Shown here: in pieces, positions 61,462 through 64,000 of the stretch | Layout of the letters: each line of letters opens with the position of its first letter | Position numbering within the stretch: the first letter of the stretch is position 1 | Assembly (NCBI RefSeq): GCF_018798885.1 | Contig: NZ_CP076362.1 | Coordinates: 361,523-425,522, forward strand | Direction of reading: 5' to 3' | Length of the DNA stretch: 64,000 nt | Source: Gemmobacter fulvus | Lineage (GTDB): Bacteria > Pseudomonadota > Alphaproteobacteria > Rhodobacterales > Rhodobacteraceae | The notes under the pieces: generated by a model | Database searches by the model: none | Seen by the model: only the letters and a program-made list of their open reading frames with translations | Told to the model about the DNA's origin: nothing | Translations under genes and position numbers: made by a program

Positions 61462-63071
61462 CGGCGCCGTGCCCCGCCACGATGGCCGAGGGATCGGCCT
61501 GCCATGACCGGCTCTGGTCGATCTTCGCGCGGTTTCAGGGGGATGCGGCCCCCGCCTTTCACCATCCCGCAGCCAGCCTCAGCTATGCCGACCTGCATCG
61601 CGCAGTGCTGGCGCTGCTGCCGGTGCTGGCGGCTTTGCCCGGCCAGGGGGGGCCGCGCCGCCCGATCCTGATCTGGGGGCACAAGGACATCCGCTATCCG
61701 GTGGCCTATTGGGCCTGCCTGCTGGCCGGTCATGCGCTGGTGCCGGTAGAGCCGGAAACCCCGCCCGAGCGGATCCGCCAGATCATCGCCGCCTGCGACC
61801 CCTGCGCCCTCCTGATCGCGGATGCGGCGGGGGCCGGGCTGGACGGGTTTGCAGTGCCGGGGCGGCTTGCCGTGCTTTCGCTGCCCGCGCCCGAGGCCGC
61901 GCCCGCCGATCCGCACCTGCCCCGCAACGGGGCGGTTGCGCCGGGGGACATCGCTTATATCATGTTCTCCTCCGGCACGCTGGGTCTGCCCAAGGGGATT
62001 CAGGTCACCTATGCCAATCTGGTGGATTTCATCGACTGGCTGGACCCGCTGTTCGCCGCCACGCCGCCGACCGGGGCGGTAACCGGCATCATCCGCCATT
62101 GTTTTGACGTGTCGCTGTTTGAACTCTGGACGGCCTGGACCCGCAAGCTGCCGATCACGGCGCTGGATCATGCGACGGTGGCGGATTCCACCGGCTACAT
62201 CACCCGACTGCGCGCCGACCGGGCGAGCCTCTGGGTCTCTACCCCGTCGCTGGTGCGGTTGTTCCTGCGCAACCGCCGCTTTTGCCGCGATGGGCTGCCG
62301 GATCTGACCACCTTCCTGTTCTGCGGCGAGCCGCTGACCAAACCGATCCTGCGCGATCTGTTCCAACGGTTCGGCCCCTGCCGGATCATCAATACCTATG
62401 GCCCGACGGAATGCACCGTCGCGGTGACCGCCACCGACATCACGCCGCAGCATCTGGAGGCGGCAGACGAGGTGCCGATCGGCCGTGCCCGGCCCGGCAC
62501 GCAGCTGTCGCTGGCCCCGGATACCGCCCCCGGCCAGCCCGGAGAGTTGTGGATCGGCGGGGCCAGCGTGGGCGCAGGCTATCTGGGCCTGCCCGACAAG
62601 CAGGCGCAGGCCTTTCCGCGCCCCGGCCTGTACCGCAGCGGCGATCTGGTGCGCGCCGGGGCCGATGGCCAGTGGCATTTTCTGGGCCGCATCGACCGCG
62701 AGGTGAAGATTCAGGGCCTGCGCATCGACCTGAACGAGATCGAAGCCCATCTGCGCCAGCAACCGGGCGTCGATGATGCGGTGGTGGAACCGCATGTCAT
62801 CCATGGCGAGGCCCGCGCGCTGCAAACCTTTGTGCTGGGCGTGCAGAGCGAGGCCGATCTGGCCGCGCTGGCCGCCACGCTGGCGCGTGAGCTGCCGCCG
62901 CATCTGGTGCCACGCTTCTGGTATGGCGGCTTTTCCGAACAGCTCAACCTCAATTCCAAACTGGACCGCAAGCAGCTGGCTGCGGCGGCCCTGACCGCCC
63001 GTCTGCGCCATGTCCACACATCCCCCGGCGCCGCGCGCCCAACCGAAAGCCTGAAGGAAGGTGCCCTGTGA
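61458..63071 (+). CDS. Adenylate-forming ligase 2 (DltA/VinN-like amino acid adenylation)
   Basis: This is a 537-residue protein from ATG 61458. It has MFSSGTLGLPKGIQVTYANL near residue 170 (one Gly-Thr step differs from the STG consensus), RHCFDVSLFELW with the Asp that binds the substrate amino group, NTYGPTECTVAVTATDIT near 310, GDLVRAGADGQWHFLGRIDREVKI near 390 and a C-terminal Lys in NSKLDRKQL. The NLVDFIDW and ATVAVT features are close to D-alanyl ligases (DltA) and stand-alone amino-acid adenylation enzymes. It likely loads an amino acid onto carrier 3. Confidence 0.85.
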   Translation: MTAPCPATMAEGSACHDRLWSIFARFQGDAAPAFHHPAASLSYADLHRAVLALLPVLAALPGQGGPRRPILIWGHKDIRYPVAYWACLLAGHALVPVEPETPPERIRQIIAACDPCALLIADAAGAGLDGFAVPGRLAVLSLPAPEAAPADPHLPRNGAVAPGDIAYIMFSSGTLGLPKGIQVTYANLVDFIDWLDPLFAATPPTGAVTGIIRHCFDVSLFELWTAWTRKLPITALDHATVADSTGYITRLRADRASLWVSTPSLVRLFLRNRRFCRDGLPDLTTFLFCGEPLTKPILRDLFQRFGPCRIINTYGPTECTVAVTATDITPQHLEAADEVPIGRARPGTQLSLAPDTAPGQPGELWIGGASVGAGYLGLPDKQAQAFPRPGLYRSGDLVRAGADGQWHFLGRIDREVKIQGLRIDLNEIEAHLRQQPGVDDAVVEPHVIHGEARALQTFVLGVQSEADLAALAATLARELPPHLVPRFWYGGFSEQLNLNSKLDRKQLAAAALTARLRHVHTSPGAARPTESLKEGAL

Positions 63072-64000
63072 CCCTGCATTCCCCGCCCGTGCTCCCCCAG
63101 CCCATGTTCAACGCCAATTCCACCCTGTTCCAGAATATCGGCCTGCTGAAAGTGGCCGAAACCGCAACGCGGGCGCATGGCGACAAGGTGGTGATCCGCG
63201 TCAGCGACACGCGCGATCTGTATCTTCTGTCCGGCTCTGACAGCGTGAATTACTGGCGCGGCAACCAGCCGCAGTTCCAGACCGATCTGGGCGATATTGC
63301 CAGCAATGCCAAGATCACCCGGCTTTTGCTGGGGCAGGAGCTGACCGAAACCCGCTGGGCCGAGGTCTGGAATGTGACGGTGGCGCGTCTCACCTCGGTC
63401 ACGCGGCAGTTCGACCGCTGGCTGGACCGGGCGCTGGCGCAGGCCAGCGCCGCGCTGGTGGAGGATCTGCCGACCGATGGCCGCGCCGTCGATCTGCGTG
63501 ACATCTGCCGCGACTGGTCGATCCGCGCGGTCTGTCCGGCGGTGTTCGGCACCTCGCTTGACACTGACGAGATCGCGCAGGGCATCAGCGATGTGGAGGC
63601 CTTCTATTTCGTGATGAGCACCCGCGATTCCGCCGAAACCGCCGATCACAGCCGCCTGCCGGAATATCTGGCGGCGCGCGGCTTTCTGGACCGGATCATG
63701 ACGGTGGCGCTGCACAACAGCCAGCCCGAGGACGAGACGCTGATTGCCCAGATCAACGCCGTGATCCCCGGCGATGTGCCGCTGGCCGACCGGCTGAACC
63801 TGCTGCGCCCGACGGTCGGGCGGATGATCACCGAAAAGCTGAACATCGGCGGGCTGAGCCTGTTGTGGACGCTGTCGCATCTGGCCCGCGACCCGGCGCT
63901 GGTGGCCGATATTCAGGACGAATTGCGCGGCAAGGACATCTACGCCCTGGCCGATGACGACACGCCGATCACCTTTTCCACCGTGCGCGAGGGGCTGCGG
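63068..64000 (+). CDS. Cytochrome P450-like protein (N-terminal part, runs off window)
   Basis: GTG 63068 overlaps the ligase 2 stop (GTGA); 311 codons are open to the window end. The sequence has a P450-like plan: WAEVWNVTVARLTSVTRQFDRW resembles the C-helix, a Leu/Ala-rich core follows, and LSHLARDPALVADIQDEL with VREGLR is the classic stretch just after the I-helix up to the ExxR helix. In the I-helix the usual A/G-G-x-D/E-T-T motif reads NIGGLSLLW, with no acid-threonine pair. The haem-Cys loop lies beyond the window, so identity and activity cannot be confirmed here. Confidence 0.65.
   Translation, partial: MTLHSPPVLPQPMFNANSTLFQNIGLLKVAETATRAHGDKVVIRVSDTRDLYLLSGSDSVNYWRGNQPQFQTDLGDIASNAKITRLLLGQELTETRWAEVWNVTVARLTSVTRQFDRWLDRALAQASAALVEDLPTDGRAVDLRDICRDWSIRAVCPAVFGTSLDTDEIAQGISDVEAFYFVMSTRDSAETADHSRLPEYLAARGFLDRIMTVALHNSQPEDETLIAQINAVIPGDVPLADRLNLLRPTVGRMITEKLNIGGLSLLWTLSHLARDPALVADIQDELRGKDIYALADDDTPITFSTVREGLR

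Noticed and set aside
49372..64000. Exosortase A (EpsH/PEP-CTERM) cluster
   Set aside because: Ligase, ACP, PLP decarboxylase and hydrolase resemble that gene set, but no exosortase, PEP-CTERM substrate or polysaccharide gene is present in the window.
49372..64000. Mobile or phage-derived island
   Set aside because: No integrase, transposase, tRNA end, or direct-repeat boundary seen, and codon use and GC content look like the rest of the window.

Overview
The window is chromosomal DNA from a high-GC alphaproteobacterium, most likely a member of the Rhodobacterales (Rhodobacter/Paracoccus relatives). The support is indirect but consistent: strong GC-rich codon use throughout, many four-base start/stop overlaps, a GTTC-N7-GTTC box (the alphaproteobacterial LexA site), DUF1127, DUF4260, ECF41 and mat genes typical of the order. 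No rRNA, tRNA, CRISPR array, transposase or phage gene was seen.

Layout. 1-4.8 kb: a periplasmic quinoprotein module (end of a SoxYZ-like carrier, a TAT-exported metallo-hydrolase, an ExaA-type PQQ alcohol dehydrogenase, a strong terminator, then three small exported proteins). 4.8-11.1 kb: assorted regulators and small enzymes. 11.1-13.2 kb: an RTX-type calcium-binding protein. 13.4-25.0 kb: a complete uptake and catabolism operon for unsaturated uronides (LacI regulator, GH105 hydrolase, KduI, an unassigned 818-residue protein, four ABC transporter genes, KduD, KdgK). 25-36 kb: four regulator-plus-enzyme units, an SOS-boxed small gene, a GMC oxidoreductase/AroE-like pair and small proteins. 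35.7-40.9 kb: the malonate utilisation locus matR-matC-matA-matB. 40.9-42.3 kb: an ECF41 sigma factor with its carboxymuconolactone-decarboxylase partner. 42.3-48.9 kb: a four-gene ABC efflux operon flanked by two paralogous membrane-anchored AraC regulators, with a long inverted repeat in its promoter.

49.4-64 kb (running off the end): a single, tightly coupled operon that looks like an undescribed biosynthetic gene cluster. It encodes three KAS III-like enzymes in which the catalytic Asn is replaced by His, one KAS III-like protein with no catalytic residues, a half-length KAS III-like protein, three carrier proteins, a headless acyl-CoA dehydrogenase-like protein, a MATE exporter, an alpha/beta hydrolase, a fusion of a fold-III PLP decarboxylase with an acyl-CoA dehydrogenase, two adenylate-forming ligases (one DltA/VinN-like) and a P450-like protein. 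The inferred logic is: amino acid activation, loading on a carrier protein, decarboxylation and desaturation on the carrier, acyl transfer or condensation by the thiolase-fold proteins, release by the hydrolase, and export. The product cannot be read from the sequence.
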